A DNA stretch of 64,000 nucleotides from Aliivibrio salmonicida LFI1238 (GTDB lineage: Bacteria > Pseudomonadota > Gammaproteobacteria > Enterobacterales > Vibrionaceae), in NCBI RefSeq assembly GCF_000196495.1, contig NC_011312.1, positions 1,550,001 through 1,614,000 of the forward strand, read 5' to 3'. The notes beneath the pieces are model-generated. The model saw nothing but the letters and a program-made list of their open reading frames with translations, was not told the DNA's origin and did not search any database. Made by a program: the position numbers and the translations under genes. Of the stretch, positions 51,369 through 61,271 are shown in pieces. The first letter of the stretch is position 1. Each line of letters starts with the position of its first letter.

Positions 51369-51513
51369 GATTTAGATAGGGTTTATATTGTTAATATTAT
51401 GAGCGAATAATGAACATAATGATTACATGATCTATTCAACGGTGACTCAACGTACTTCTATGCTTCTAACTAAGTAAGGCTGCGATAAAAAACCGCAACC
51501 TTAATTATTTTAT

Positions 51514-53988
51514 CTATTCGTATGTGACGTATACTTCCGTTAAGTTATCGGGTTGAGATGCGGTCATTGAGAAATAAACATAGCCTGATTTTTTAACGTG
51601 CATTTCAATGAATTCATTATTTCCGAAATGAGCCGAAGACGCTTCGTTTTGTTTCTCTGTTGGCCAATAATCTTTGGCGGCATAGAGATTAATATCGCCT
51701 CTATTTTCATTCGTTGTCGATGATTTATTGTTTACCCAAATACGAACGGTTTGATCGCCTTCTGGTACATACAGCACTAAATAACGTTGTTCATGAATGA
51801 CAATGTCAGTGGCGATGCTTTTATTTAGTACCACAGGTTTTAAGTCATCTGATGGTATTGTTGGCGTTGTTGTTGACGCTTCATTTTCAATGTTAACGGT
51901 TAGCTCTACGTGTTCAAACGCTTCTCTTGCTGCAACACTAAAGTAGTAACGACCTGCGTTAAGAGGGGCATTGGCATTGTTTGGTGTGAATCGAATCGTT
52001 TCCTCACTGCCGCGTTGGAAGTTGCTGACATCGTAATCGTAATAGTGAGCGATTTTATTGAAACTGCCATACACATCGGCATCACCATCACCCGAAATAG
52101 AAATGGATACTGCTGTTGCCTCAGACGTTACATCAAAATAGAACAATTGTTCGTTATAGATTTCTGATGATAAGGCGATGGTAGTATTGGTATTTAATGC
52201 CGTGATGTTATCTGACGGTTGAGTCGGTTTATCTGGGTTTTCAATGTCGCCTTTATCAGGGGATTCTTCATCGGCCACGGTGTCTAACCACGTATTAAAC
52301 GCGCTATCGTATTGTTCACCGATGTTTTTTACGGTTTTTGCCCATGCTTTGTAGTCGCCTTCACGAGAGAGTGCCAATAATGCATCAACCTCTTCTGGAT
52401 GATTGTCGATTAAGAATCGCACCGCTAAATAACCCCAACGGTAAATACGATCGGTATCGTGACTGTAGGTCGTTGCTAGAATGTCAGTCAAACGGTAGGT
52501 TTTTTTTCGTCCTATTTTAATCGCATCGCTATAACCGTTTTTATAAGACATGTATTCTGCAAAGCCTTCTAACCACCAAATCACATAGCCTTCACGTAAA
52601 TTTTCATTGAAGTTACCGTGTAGGTTAAAGCGTCCATCAAGGTAATGGACGTATTCATGCTCAAGGTTTAAGACGGCAAATCCGTCATTATTATCTTGGC
52701 GGTAAGCGATAAAACGTGCTTTGTTGTCGACTTGACTTGGTCTTCCTTCCAGATACTGACCTCCATTGTTTGTTGTGTTTCCAAACAAGAAAGAGGAGTA
52801 AGTCGCGTAATCAGAATTACTGTCAAATACGACGATTTCAACGGTGTCGTTCAAATCATCATTTACTGGGCGGTAACCACTTTTCGTGACGATATGAAAA
52901 TCTATTTCTTTTTCAGTCAACATCTCACAGTTCGTTTGTGCTTGTGCCTGTGTCATGTTTTGAGCTCGAATGGTGGCTGGGCCATCGCAGTTATAATCTA
53001 AAGTGATGACTCGTTGCTCTAGATCTTGTTTGGCGTTTTCAAGACCAAGTTCTTTTGCTTTGTCGGGGGCGAAGTAGCTCAGCATTTCAGCAATACCGAC
53101 CCACATTTTGTCGCTTTTTCCACCGAGAGGATAACGGGTTAAGAGATCTTGAAGAATAGTTAAGACTTGTTTACGTGTACTCGCGTGCGGGCTAGCAAGT
53201 AAACGACCCATTTCACGAGCGGCATTGGTGACTAAGAAACTTGATTGAGTCTCTAACGCCTATTCTTTGTTTAAAATAAATTGATGTAACTTTATGAGAT
53301 AATCAGGACGGGCTTGAAGATGATCGTAATACGTTTGTATGCCTGAATGTCCACTCATGGCTTGAAATAGAACATTTAGAGTACGTTGATTTTCCCAATT
53401 GTCGGCATTATCGACAGAAAGGGTATCCAACAAGGTTACTAAAGAATCCATGATAGAAGGCAATTGTCGAATGCTGTCGATCATATAGATCATGCTATAC
53501 ATGGCATTTGCTTGCTTTTGTCCTGTTGCCATGGCTTGTGGGTGGGCAATAAAAGATTGAATACTCTCCGCAAGTTGAGCATCGAGTTGATCAGAATAAT
53601 CATTCAGTTCGGCTTTAAATCCGTAGCGAATATAATAGGCAGCGCGCACGTATTCGGATAGGTTTTCAATTTGGTTTGCTTGTGAATCTTCACCCGTATA
53701 TTCAGTGATGCGTAGATTCAGACGATGCCCCACTCTTTGTAATTGGGGTTCGCTGTATAACGATTCAAATAATGGGCGAGGAGCACTAAACCAAGATTTT
53801 CGACATTCATAATTGGCGTTTTCGATATTATCGAGAAACTGAGCTGATAATGAAATTTCGTGTGCCGAACAGGATTTAGGTTCGATTAATTCAGTTGCAA
53901 AGGTGGATGGAGCGATTAAGCTTCCAGATATAGCAAGTGCAAGCGGAGTAATTCGGTACCAACTGCTGATATAATTGTTAATTATCAT
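51514..53988 (-). pseudogene. Microbial collagenase (peptidase M9) gene with an amber codon
   Basis: The minus-strand frame from 53988 spans 825 codons, the full length of Vibrio-type collagenases. It has a signal peptide ('LALAISGSLIAPSTFA'), an M9 N-terminal helical domain, and a catalytic domain with the zinc motif HEYVH in 'LEHEYVHYLDGRF' and downstream Glu in 'WWLEGFAEYMSY'. Two PPC-type C-terminal domains begin with 'YFDVTSEATAVSISI' and 'RYLVLYVPEGDQTV'. One TAG at 53260-53262 (after '...HQFILNKE') interrupts it after codon 242. Both halves are in the same frame with no other lesion, so this is a recent single nonsense change that removes the catalytic part. Confidence 0.92.
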
Positions 53989-54230
53989 AGTATCTCGAGT
54001 TATTATATTTATTTATGGGTTGGTGTTTTTATCAGCATTATATTCGTTATACCAATGTGATCGTTGTAAATAAGAGGTCGGTTCAAAATAACACATATAT
54101 ATATTGTCTATTTAAATTGTAATTAGACTAATTTATGAATGTATTTTGTTATTATCTTTGCAGTGTGAGATATTTTTATTTAATATTTTATTGTGATTTA
54201 TAGTATCAACATTAAATATAGGGACAAAGT
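53989..54230. other. Divergent promoter region
   Basis: About 240 bp, very AT-rich, between the divergent collagenase and GNAT genes. No reading frame is seen. It should hold both promoters. Confidence 0.4.
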
Positions 54231-54734
54231 ATGGGCGTAATAGTGAGAGGCGTTAGAAAAGAAGATTCTCAAGGCATCATTAATGTATTAAACCCTATTA
54301 TCGAGGGCGGTCTTTTTTCTATTTTAGATACTCCATTTTCGGTTGAGGAAGAGGCGCAGTTTATTGAAGCGTTTCCAGAGAGAGGAGTTTTTAATGTCGC
54401 TCTCGATGTTGATGGAGCATGTGTTGTAGGTTTTCAAAATGTAGAACCTTTTGCGACGTACACTCGTGCTTTTGATCATGTTGGAATTATTGGTACCTTT
54501 GTCGATGAACAATACCGAAGACAAGGCATTGCAACGGCATTGTTTGACGCTACATTTACCGTTGCGAAATCGAAAGGGTATGAGAAGTTATTTGCGTACG
54601 TTAGAGGTGATAATGAAAATGCCTTGGCTACGTATTTAAAGCAAGGGTTTGAGATCGTTGGTACCGCAAAGAATCATGCTAAAATTCGTGGGAAATACAT
54701 TGATGAAATACTCATCGAAAAATTTCTATGGTAG
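54231..54734 (+). CDS. GNAT acetyltransferase
   Basis: A 167-aa GNAT-family protein. The acetyl-CoA loop is in 'VDEQYRRQGIATALFDATF' (near residue 92) and the C-terminal motif is 'NENALATYLKQGFEIVGTAK'. The fold and length resemble the phosphinothricin/YhhY-type group; the substrate is unknown. It converges with the SDR gene 7 bp away, so the two probably share a termination region. Confidence 0.87.
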   Translation: MGVIVRGVRKEDSQGIINVLNPIIEGGLFSILDTPFSVEEEAQFIEAFPERGVFNVALDVDGACVVGFQNVEPFATYTRAFDHVGIIGTFVDEQYRRQGIATALFDATFTVAKSKGYEKLFAYVRGDNENALATYLKQGFEIVGTAKNHAKIRGKYIDEILIEKFLW

Positions 54735-54741
54735 ATCGTCG

Positions 54742-55449
54742 TTACCATTCAATGTCTGTGCCATCAAAGCTACGAAACCTTCCTGAATCACTTGGTGTTG
54801 AGTGATGGATTAATGTTAACAGTGATTCGGAGGTGAATTCAGGCGATTGCAGTTGGTTTTTTGGTAAATTTTTCTGAAATGGTTTTGATAATTCGGTATC
54901 CGTAGTTCCTGGGTGAAATAACATCACGCAACAGTGTGGCAATTTAAGTTTCCACTCGATACTGATTGTTTTTATTGCCATATTTAACGCGGCTTTCGAC
55001 ATGCGATAACTTAGCCATCCACCAATGTTATTGTCTTTTATGCTACCGATTCTTGCCGAGAGAACGACATAGAAAGTATTATTTGTTGATGCTTTTAGGG
55101 CGGCTTCAAAATGCTTAGCTAACATGAGGCTAGGTAATGTATTTAAGTTCATGTTCTTATCAAATAAATCGTGACTAAACTGCGCTATCGATTTTTCAGG
55201 TTTATGTTGTTCAGAATGAAGAAATCCTACGGCATTAATGAGAATATCTACATCGTGAACCGTTTTGGAAAGCTGTTTTATCTCGTTTTCGTTAGTAACA
55301 TCTAATTTAATCCAGTGCACATTTAAATGAGAAAACCCGATGTGGTGGTGATAGGTGGCTAAAATTGAGGCATTTTGGTAGTGTTTAATAGCGCTTTTCA
55401 CAATGGAAAGTCCAATGCCTCCAGAAGCGCCAATAATCAATATATTCAT
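54742..55449 (-). CDS. Short-chain dehydrogenase/reductase (C-factor-like)
   Basis: A 235-aa SDR with cofactor motif 'IIGASGGIGLSIV' at residues 5-17, 'INAVGFLH' near 71, 'VVLSARIGSI' with the Ser position, and Tyr/Lys in 'SYRMSKAALNMAI'. The sequence type resembles the CsgA/C-factor-like SDR group. The substrate is unknown. It is intact. Confidence 0.88.
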   Translation of the reverse strand: MNILIIGASGGIGLSIVKSAIKHYQNASILATYHHHIGFSHLNVHWIKLDVTNENEIKQLSKTVHDVDILINAVGFLHSEQHKPEKSIAQFSHDLFDKNMNLNTLPSLMLAKHFEAALKASTNNTFYVVLSARIGSIKDNNIGGWLSYRMSKAALNMAIKTISIEWKLKLPHCCVMLFHPGTTDTELSKPFQKNLPKNQLQSPEFTSESLLTLIHHSTPSDSGRFRSFDGTDIEW

Positions 55450-55653
55450 TAAAGAGTCTCACTAAGTTATGTCTAGGGTACAGAGGCGATGACTGACTGT
55501 AAAAGTCACATAATAAAATAAGTAAATCGTATGCTGATATTATCTCTACGTAATTTATGTCGCCTTTGGATCATCTTGAATGAGAATTAAGGGGAATAAA
55601 CCGACGAATATCGTCTTTCATTATCGTTATTATTGGTTAATACAGAGGGGTAA

Positions 55654-55916
55654 ATGATGTTGCGAGTAAGGCGTTATATTGAAGAGGATTCGACTGCATT
55701 ATGGGCGATTTTCTTTAACACGGTTAGACATGTAAATATTCAAGATTATTCTCAAGATCAAGTAAATGCATGGGCGCCAGAGGCGTTTGATGCAGAGGTT
55801 TGGAAAACGAAAATGAAGGCGTTAAATCCTTTTGTTGCAGAGCTTGATGGAATAATTGTGGGTTATACGGATTTACAAGGGGGTTAATTGATTATTTCTT
55901 TTGTCACTATCAATAG
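55654..55916 (+). pseudogene. Truncated and frameshifted GNAT acetyltransferase gene
   Basis: The first 77 codons look like the N-terminal half of a YafP-type GNAT ('VRRYIEEDSTALWAIFFNTV', 'VAELDGIIVGYTDLQGG'). The frame stops at 55885-55887. In the neighbouring frame the expected continuation 'GLIDYFFCHYQ' appears and ends at TAG 55914-55916. The acetyl-CoA-binding half is absent. The lesion point is a G-run (aaggggg). Confidence 0.8.
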
Positions 55917-56035
55917 TTCCTCTGTATGATACGACAGAGATTCACGCTGCTCATGCGGTGGCACTTGCAATTGCTAATGATGTTTAACGTTATTTAATAA
56001 TTGCGGTTCAACAGACAGATTAAAATGGGTATTAA

Positions 56036-56524
56036 ATGAGAAAACAGAGTTTTGGATTAATGCTAATTGCCTTGCTTGCTGGGTGTAGTTCTCATTTAAG
56101 CCCATTAGATTCGCCTATTTCTGCTTCAGATATTAAGGCGCAGACGTTCACCTATACCGAACTGAGTGATAAACAGAAGGTATTATGGGAAAAGGCTCGA
56201 CGTCATATCATATCAACTTACGGAAAAAGTCAGCCAATTTTACGGGTTGAAAATGAATCGAATGGAACGCTACTTGGCAAAGGGCTTGTTCAATGGAAAA
56301 AATCATCTTCGTCCGACAGTACATATTGTTATTCTGAGTACGATATTCGATTTATGACCAGAGATCATAAAGCACGTTTGCAGTTAACATTACTACCAGG
56401 TGTTCCCGCCAAATCTGAGTGTGATGATTGGGTTTTACCTTCTCAATATGGCTATGAGCAAATTCTTGATAAGTTCACTGTGATGTCTGATGATTTGGAC
56501 TCTGTTTTACGTCGAACTCAGTAG
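56036..56524 (+). CDS. Putative lipoprotein of unknown function
   Basis: A 162-aa protein with a lipoprotein signal peptide 'MRKQSFGLMLIALLAGCSS' (lipobox LAGC, Cys17). The mature domain contains two further cysteines ('TYCYSEYD' and 'KSECDDW') that could form a disulfide. No family is recognised. It is complete. Confidence 0.75.
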   Translation: MRKQSFGLMLIALLAGCSSHLSPLDSPISASDIKAQTFTYTELSDKQKVLWEKARRHIISTYGKSQPILRVENESNGTLLGKGLVQWKKSSSSDSTYCYSEYDIRFMTRDHKARLQLTLLPGVPAKSECDDWVLPSQYGYEQILDKFTVMSDDLDSVLRRTQ

Positions 56525-56662
56525 TGGTGGTGGCGAGCTTCCGCTTACTGCTTAGATCTCAAGAATAACTGACTCACTATTTATTTTCCCATCATCGCTT
56601 TTTTGAGCCTCTTTCTTATCCTAGACTAAAAAGAATGTATAGAATTAGAGAAGGGGTTCTCG

Positions 56663-56990
56663 ATGGTCATCAAAAATAACATCACTCATGCAAGTGTTAT
56701 TGGTTTTCCTCTTTTTTTTCTTACGACGTTTCCCGTCTCTTCTGATCCCAACGCTTCCTCATTGCCTGATGCATTTTCTCTGCCTTACTTCCAAGAATGG
56801 CCAAAAATAAAGAGTGCGATCCCGAAGCGAGATTATATTGAAGAAAGAGTCTCTCTCTAGTATTAATACGCCATTTCTTTTATATGCGGATGAACCGTTC
56901 CAGTTTGATATTGATGAGATCCGATATGTACCTAGAGATAAAAAGGCGACGGAGGGTGTGTTGAGTTGCGATATTTTCAAGTCGATTTAA
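56663..56990 (+). pseudogene. Small exported-protein gene with a frameshift in a CT repeat
   Basis: The frame from ATG 56663 has a hydrophobic N-terminus ('ASVIGFPLFFLTTFPVSS') and stops at 56858-56860, just after a tctctctct tract. In another frame directly overlapping the tract, coding-like sequence continues ('SINTPFLLYADEPFQFDIDE' onward) to TAA at 56988-56990. Joined, they would give about 108 residues. Slippage in the dinucleotide repeat is the simplest cause. The family is unknown. Confidence 0.5.
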
Positions 56991-57152
56991 CGTGGATTCA
57001 TGTTTTGGTTAACAATGACATCAATAAGAGTGATTACCTTCTTTAGTTTCAGTGCTTTAGGTGGTAAATTGAAACTCTCGCTAGCATCATTAGCGTGTTA
57101 TGTTGACGATGTATTGGAATTATTCAAGCTCAGTAAGCACAAGGATTAAGTT

Positions 57153-57434
57153 ATGAATGTGGATAAAGCAAAAAAGCGTATAGCAAAACAAGTTAAAAAA
57201 GGCTTCAAAGGATATCCTCAGCTTTCTCTGTCCTATTTTGGGAAAACATCAGACTTGGCAACAGAAGTGGTTGTGACGTTTATTTTAGAAGAAGGGGCGG
57301 AGCCTCAAGAGCAAAAGTTTGCCAGTGAAAATGATGTTCGAGAAGATGAAACCATTCAATCGGTGTTAGTTAAAATTATCGATCGTGCTGATGCAAATAG
57401 CGTGATGGAAGTGGAAGGTGTAGTCATTCTTTAG
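57153..57434 (+). CDS. Conserved small protein of unknown function
   Basis: A 93-aa soluble protein, basic at the N-terminus ('KAKKRIAKQVKKGFKGYP') and acidic later. No family is recognised. The ATG has aaggattaagtt upstream, and a bidirectional terminator follows. Its composition and codon use look like a normal chromosomal gene. Confidence 0.68.
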   Translation: MNVDKAKKRIAKQVKKGFKGYPQLSLSYFGKTSDLATEVVVTFILEEGAEPQEQKFASENDVREDETIQSVLVKIIDRADANSVMEVEGVVIL

Positions 57435-57454
57435 TTTGGCTTTACATTAAACAG

Positions 57455-57498
57455 CCCAATGACACGACTGCTTATAAGTAGGGTGTCATTGGGGTTTT
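57455..57498. terminator. Bidirectional terminator
   Basis: The stem cccaatgacac / gtgtcattggg is followed by gtttt on the right, and lies between two convergent genes. Confidence 0.8.
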
Positions 57499-57511
57499 AC
57501 CCATAATAAGG

Positions 57512-58273
57512 TTAAGACAACGCATTAAAACCAACGCATTCAATCCCTTCTTTTTTAAGCCAGTGTGATAATTCTGGCGACGTCAGTAAATCTCTTTCTA
57601 TTACACGCATAGCCATGTAACTGGTTAACTCAGTAAGATCAGAATTGTCTTCTGTACTTGGGTGACACATCAGTTCTAAAATGCCATCAGAAAGCGTGTC
57701 TTTATAGCTTAAAATTAGTGTTTTTAGTTGCTCAAGAGAGACGCCTGAATCAAAAAACTGAGCATCAAACGCATCAGGAGTTCGCACTGTTAGCCCATCT
57801 TGCCCGTGACTGATGTTATCTATTCGGCGAACTGGGAGGTTAATCTCATTAGCAAAACGGATAAATGCTTTTTTTAGTGGTGGATAGACACCAGCGAAAT
57901 GATGGCTATCAATGTGGTTAATATTCAAGCCCAACTCAATAGCGGCATTGTACTGTGCGTGAAGCTCAATATAGACTTCTTCTTCACATACATTTTTATT
58001 CATTAAGGTTTTTCTATCCAAAAAATAACCATGTTCGTCAACTAAGCTTGATACCATCAAAGGATCTGACAGTGGCTGTCCTGCGGTGACGGTAAAATGC
58101 AAACCAATCTCAGGGACTAAACCTTGTTTATACAGTTGTGCTGCGTGCTCAACGCCTTTTTGATTCATCATTATGGTGGTTGAGGTAACGATACCTGATT
58201 TAAAGCATTCAACGATGCCATTATTCACACTTTCTGATAAGCCAAAATCATCGGCGTTCATGATCAATTTCAT
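57512..58273 (-). CDS. chbG: ChbG/YdjC family carbohydrate deacetylase
   Basis: A 253-aa metal-dependent deacetylase of the YdjC/ChbG family, which removes an acetyl group from chitin disaccharide-type substrates. The signature 'MNADDFGLSESVNNGI' at residues 4-19 supplies the metal-binding Asp. 'HIDSHHFAG' near 121 supplies His ligands, and 'ELMCHPSTED' follows near 209. It is complete. There are no chitobiose transport genes next to it, so the physiological substrate is inferred from the family only. Confidence 0.88.
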   Translation of the reverse strand: MKLIMNADDFGLSESVNNGIVECFKSGIVTSTTIMMNQKGVEHAAQLYKQGLVPEIGLHFTVTAGQPLSDPLMVSSLVDEHGYFLDRKTLMNKNVCEEEVYIELHAQYNAAIELGLNINHIDSHHFAGVYPPLKKAFIRFANEINLPVRRIDNISHGQDGLTVRTPDAFDAQFFDSGVSLEQLKTLILSYKDTLSDGILELMCHPSTEDNSDLTELTSYMAMRVIERDLLTSPELSHWLKKEGIECVGFNALS

Positions 58274-58440
58274 GGTTTTTCATCCTAATATCATTATTTT
58301 TTGGACTATTAAGTCTATTAATAAGCCATTTAATCGACACTGACAAGTGAGTATAATGCGGTGATGGATTACTGAGGTTAATGCGTGATAGAGACCACGT
58401 TTTTGATTGATTACACAAGCATGATGAACAAGGAGTCAGC

Positions 58441-58926
58441 GTGATAATTAGAACCATTTTAGACAAAGACATGGATACGATACTTGAGCTAAATGAGCAG
58501 TTTGTAAAGGTATTAAGCCCAATGGATAAAAGTAAATTAGTTCGATTAATTGAAATGTCGGCGATATCCGTTGTGATTGAAGAAGATGACCGCATTGCTG
58601 GCTTTTTATTGGCATTTACTCAAGGTGTGAAATACGAAAGCATTAACTATGAATGGTTTAATGAGAATTACGATTCATTTTTGTATATTGATAGGATCGT
58701 GGTTTCTGATCAGTTTCAAGGGAAAGGAGTGGCATCAACACTCTATAAGCTGGCTCTAAATTGGGCAACAGAGCGATCATTATTGCGTGTTGTTGCTGAA
58801 ATCGATGTGATGCCACCGAACGAACCTTCGTTACTCTTCCATCAAAAAATGGGCTTTAAAGAGATTGAGTTATTAACGCATAATGAGAACAAAAAGGTGT
58901 CTTTGCAAGAATTAACGATAAGTTAG
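58441..58926 (+). CDS. GNAT acetyltransferase
   Basis: A 161-aa GNAT protein starting with GTG at 58441 (caaggagtcagc upstream). The acetyl-CoA motif is 'VVSDQFQGKGVASTLYKLAL' (residues about 87-106) and the C-terminal motif is 'PSLLFHQKMGFKEIELL'. The substrate is unknown. It is divergent from chbG. Confidence 0.88.
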   Translation: MIIRTILDKDMDTILELNEQFVKVLSPMDKSKLVRLIEMSAISVVIEEDDRIAGFLLAFTQGVKYESINYEWFNENYDSFLYIDRIVVSDQFQGKGVASTLYKLALNWATERSLLRVVAEIDVMPPNEPSLLFHQKMGFKEIELLTHNENKKVSLQELTIS

Positions 58927-58947
58927 TTTTTTAACGAAACAGAGAGA

Positions 58948-58975
58948 AACCTCGGATTTTGTTTCCGAGGTTATT
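58948..58975. terminator. Hairpin terminator after the GNAT gene
   Basis: The stem aacctcgg / ccgaggtt has a T-rich loop and a short T-rich tail. It lies between two convergent genes. Confidence 0.7.
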
Positions 58976-58985
58976 AATGATGAAC

Positions 58986-59150
58986 TTATGAGCATGAACC
59001 ACAACAAACACCTGGTTCTCCGTGTTTTTTCACTTCTTTTTCTTTAGCGTCAAAAGCTGTTTTTTCATTGGAGTTTGGTTGTTGTACTAATTTCTCTTCT
59101 GTTGCTTTTGTTTCGCTTTTTTTGAATATCTTTGTAAATGAAAGTGCCAT
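58986..59150 (-). CDS. CCGSCS-motif small protein
   Basis: A 54-aa protein on the minus strand. The ATG at 59148-59150 follows gaggaatccaa. It is lysine- and glutamate-rich and ends in 'HGEPGVCCGSCS', the defining C-terminal motif of the small CCGSCS family seen in Vibrio and relatives. The cysteine tail suggests metal binding; the function is unknown. It is shorter than usual gene-calling cut-offs. Confidence 0.82.
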   Translation of the reverse strand: MALSFTKIFKKSETKATEEKLVQQPNSNEKTAFDAKEKEVKKHGEPGVCCGSCS

Positions 59151-59302
59151 TTGGATTCCTCGTTAACTTATTAAGGTGCATTTTAAATGCATCTTATTAT
59201 GCATGGTATAAATAGTCAATACTGGTCACATTCGTTGTTATTTAAATGAGTATAATCAAGCGCTAATTATTCCCGTGATTTACTTTTAATTTTGGACATG
59301 AA

Positions 59303-59851
59303 ATGACAGAAAAAGAAAAAATGCTTGCCGGTCTTCCTTATGATGCTTGGGATGAAATGTTGTTAAAAAACCGAATGAATGCGAAAGCGGTTTGTCACCA
59401 ATTTAACTTAGCGGATCCAACCAAGTTAGATGAAAGAATGGCCATATTAAAAGGACTTTTGTGTATAAAAGACCAAGCACATATGGAGCCTAATTTCTTT
59501 TGTGATTATGGTTATAACATTGACATTGGTAGCAATTTTTATTCTAACCATAACCTCACTATTGTTGATGTATGTAAGGTGACGATTGGTAATAACGTGT
59601 TGTTTGGCCCACACGTTATGATCTCAACAGGAACCCATCAATTAGATCCTATTGAACGTCAAAAAACAGAATATGGGTCGAGTATCTCTATTGGTAACGA
59701 TGTTTGGGTTGGTGGCAACGTGTCTATTTTACCGGGTGTTAAGGTTGGTAATAATTGTGTGATAGGTGCGGGCAGTGTGGTGAATCGTGATATTCCTGAT
59801 AACAGTGTTGCCGTTGGTAACCCATGTAGGGTGATTAAATCGGTTAAATAG
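59303..59851 (+). CDS. maa: Maltose/sugar O-acetyltransferase
   Basis: A 182-aa hexapeptide-repeat acetyltransferase of the maltose/galactoside type. It has the N-terminal maltose-acetyltransferase domain ('EKMLAGLPYDAWDEML' at residues 5-20), left-handed beta-helix repeats including 'YGYNIDIGSNFYSNHNLT', and catalytic His in 'ISTGTHQLDP'. The closing repeat is 'VGAGSVVNRDIPDNSVAVG' (split: 'IGAGSVVNRDIP', 'VAVGNPCRVI'). It transfers acetyl from acetyl-CoA to a sugar. It is complete. Confidence 0.9.
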   Translation: MTEKEKMLAGLPYDAWDEMLLKNRMNAKAVCHQFNLADPTKLDERMAILKGLLCIKDQAHMEPNFFCDYGYNIDIGSNFYSNHNLTIVDVCKVTIGNNVLFGPHVMISTGTHQLDPIERQKTEYGSSISIGNDVWVGGNVSILPGVKVGNNCVIGAGSVVNRDIPDNSVAVGNPCRVIKSVK

Positions 59852-59970
59852 AAAATAAGATGGAATCAAAGCGATGTTATTTCAAGCAATTGACTTAAAT
59901 GTGTTGAATCGGGCTATAATTTTTATCACGTAACTATAATTAACATCATTCATTTTACAGGATAACTTTT

Positions 59971-60396
59971 ATGAAAAAGAAAACATCGCGCTTATTTTTT
60001 ATTTCTGCAATGAGTTGCAGTGGACTACTTTTTGGCCTTTCTACAGCACAAGCGGCGGCGGCATTAGATTGCAGTACTCAAGTTGGCTGTGCACAGAAAA
60101 GTTGTGAGATTGAAAAGCAAATTAGCATTGCTGAAGAGAATGGCAATGACCACAAAGTGGCTGGGTTGAATATCGCGCTTACAGAAGTTACAACCTATTG
60201 TACTAATGACGATATTAAAGGCGATTTGAGAGAAGAGATTGAAGAGCTGAATGAAGAGATCGCCGAAAATCATTCTGATTTGATTGAAGCGAAGCAAGAT
60301 CAAAAAGAAGATAAAATTAAGAAGTACCAACAAAAAATAGCAGAAAAAGAGCAAAAGATAGACGATCTTAAAAAAGAGTTACTGAGAATAAAATAG
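59971..60396 (+). CDS. DUF1090 family periplasmic coiled-coil protein (YqjC-like)
   Basis: A 141-aa exported protein with signal peptide at residues 1-29 ending 'LSTAQAAAA'. The mature part has four cysteines ('CSTQVGCAQKSCEIEKQI' and 'TTYCTND') and a long charged coiled coil rich in Glu and Lys (about 75-140). It matches DUF1090/YqjC. The function is unknown; relatives respond to acid stress in enterobacteria. Confidence 0.87.
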   Translation: MKKKTSRLFFISAMSCSGLLFGLSTAQAAAALDCSTQVGCAQKSCEIEKQISIAEENGNDHKVAGLNIALTEVTTYCTNDDIKGDLREEIEELNEEIAENHSDLIEAKQDQKEDKIKKYQQKIAEKEQKIDDLKKELLRIK

Positions 60397-60423
60397 ACAG
60401 TATTACTAAGGGGTAAACAGTCA

Positions 60424-61224
60424 ATGGATTTGAACATATATCAAGTGGACTCTTTCACAACGGAAGCATTTAAAGGAAACCCTGCGGGTGTTTGCATTAG
60501 TGAAAGTGGGCTAACAGAAGCATTAATGTTGTCTATTGCTGAAGAAATGGCGGTATCGGAAACTGCTTTTTTATCGCTTTCCAATATGAGATTAAGGTGG
60601 TTTACCCCTAAAGTTGAAGTGGCTTTGTGTGGTCACGGTACTTTGGCTGTTGCACATGTATTAAAAGAAATCGGCTTAGCTAATGTAGGTGAGAGCGTTG
60701 TTTTTAATACATTGTCAGGTGCGTTATCTGCGAAACTTCAAGATTCAACCATTGAATTAGATTTCCCACCAACCACCATTTCGTTTGATACGGTAAAGAA
60801 TGAAGCGTTATTGGCGTGTTTAGGGATTAATGAAAAAGAAGTTATCTCACTCGGCCAGTTTGATTCCAAAGAGTTCATAGAAATAGAAAGTGAAGAGGCA
60901 CTATTGGCATTGTCTCCTAATTTTGATGGGTTGAAACAACTTACCGGTCGTGGTGTGTTAGTTACAGCGAAGTCGTCATCGGATGAATTGGATTTTGTTT
61001 CTCGTTATTTTGCACCTTGGGTAGGGGTTAATGAAGATCCGGTAACTGGATCTGCGCATTGTGCATTAACGGTCTATTGGGCTGAAAAGCTAAATAAGAC
61101 CACATTTATGGGGTATCAGGCCTCTTCTCGTGGTGGTTACGTTGGTAGTGAACTTCTTTCTAATGGACGAATAAAATTGATTGGCTCTGCGGTAACAACG
61201 ATAAAAGGTCAAATGTTCGTATAA
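60424..61224 (+). CDS. PhzF family isomerase/epimerase
   Basis: A 266-aa protein of the PhzF (phenazine biosynthesis-like, diaminopimelate-epimerase fold) family. Signatures are 'VDSFTTEAFKGNPAGVCI' at residues 8-25, catalytic Glu in 'EMAVSETAFLS' near 45, 'ALCGHGTLAVAHVL' near 71 and 'NEDPVTGSAHCAL' near 202. No phenazine genes are present, so it is one of the common stand-alone members with unknown substrate. It lies 27 bp after the DUF1090 gene. Confidence 0.92.
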   Translation: MDLNIYQVDSFTTEAFKGNPAGVCISESGLTEALMLSIAEEMAVSETAFLSLSNMRLRWFTPKVEVALCGHGTLAVAHVLKEIGLANVGESVVFNTLSGALSAKLQDSTIELDFPPTTISFDTVKNEALLACLGINEKEVISLGQFDSKEFIEIESEEALLALSPNFDGLKQLTGRGVLVTAKSSSDELDFVSRYFAPWVGVNEDPVTGSAHCALTVYWAEKLNKTTFMGYQASSRGGYVGSELLSNGRIKLIGSAVTTIKGQMFV

Positions 61225-61271
61225 TACATTGAGACTCTATAATGTATTGATTCATATGAGAGAGTATAAAA

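Noticed and set aside
60424..61224. Phenazine biosynthesis
   Set aside because: A lone PhzF-family protein is common in bacteria without phenazines, and no other phz genes are in the window.
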